A stretch of 64,000 bases of DNA from Prorocentrum cordatum (lineage: Eukaryota; Sar; Dinophyceae; Prorocentrales; Prorocentraceae), in contig CAUYUJ010003442.1 in assembly GCA_963575745.1 (NCBI GenBank), positions 1 through 64,000 on the forward strand. The letters run 5' to 3'. The translations under genes and the position numbers were made by a program. Numbering within the stretch: the first letter of the stretch is position 1; each line of letters opens with the position of its first letter. The notes beneath the pieces are model-generated. The model ran no database searches. It had not been told where the DNA came from and was given only the letters and a program-made list of their open reading frames with translations. Below, piece after piece: positions 63,905 through 64,000 of this stretch.

Positions 63905-63995
63905 GTTGAAGGAGGGGGAGCTGGAGGTGGAGGAGGAGGATGAGGAGGAGTAGGAGGAGGAGGAGGAGGATGAGGAGGAGGAGGAGGGTTGTTGG
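63905..63995. repeat. (GAG)n microsatellite
   Basis: GAG tract running to near the window end. From 63520 to 63900 I see no gene. Confidence 0.95.
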
Positions 63996-64000
63996 TGATC

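Overview
This window is nuclear DNA of a eukaryote, almost certainly a core dinoflagellate. The best evidence is at 61047-61083: a near-complete copy of the 22-nt dinoflagellate spliced leader (DinoSL) followed directly by a 5'-truncated second copy. That is the known scar of trans-spliced mRNAs that were copied back into the genome. A similar scar lies at the 5' end of a LINE (12820-12833) and a possible third upstream of a small gene (39334-39348). The sequence is GC-rich and gene-poor, with no operons or bacterial-type promoters. Genus cannot be set from sequence alone.

Layout. (1) 1-3700: the last exon of an unrecognised plus-strand gene, then a 2-kb insert with an IS1595/ISXO2-type DDE transposase, flanked by a duplicated 3' segment. 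(2) 3700-6500: microsatellite and minisatellite arrays. (3) 6550-38000, plus strand: short exon-like islands at about 6.55, 19.63, 31.38, 36.43 and 37.77 kb. The first, second and fourth resemble, in the right order, the C-terminal helical part of WDR17-like WD-repeat proteins. I infer one gene with very large introns filled with (GAG)n/(CTC)n tracts, two minus-strand LINEs (6.8-12.8 kb and 21.2-24.5 kb), a separate minus-strand gene (25-27 kb) and six copies of a composite repeat. (4) 38-44.7 kb: inverted-repeat elements, a small membrane-protein ORF and many tandem repeats. (5) 44.7-46.4 kb: a 5'-truncated plus-strand LINE with zinc fingers and RNase H. (6) 49-50.5 kb: a 1.5-kb GT-rich minisatellite. 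(7) 53.3-56.4 kb: two exons of a gene that may have a tubby/LURP-one-like fold. (8) 61.0-63.5 kb: a retroposed, frameshifted zinc-ribbon/coiled-coil gene that looks like a LINE ORF1.

Most of the window is repeats. Long open frames in (GAG)n, (CTC)n, (GAT)n and GGTTGTGCT arrays arise because the repeat unit has no stop codon in several frames, so they are not called as genes. The main candidate for something undescribed is a family of about 0.7-1.0-kb composite repeats (six copies) with an internal 83-bp satellite and (GAG)n tracts at both ends. Alongside it are three inverted-repeat (MITE-like) families and two LINE lineages whose reverse transcriptase has Asn-Asp instead of Asp-Asp at motif C. 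All family names rest on reading motifs by eye; no search was run.
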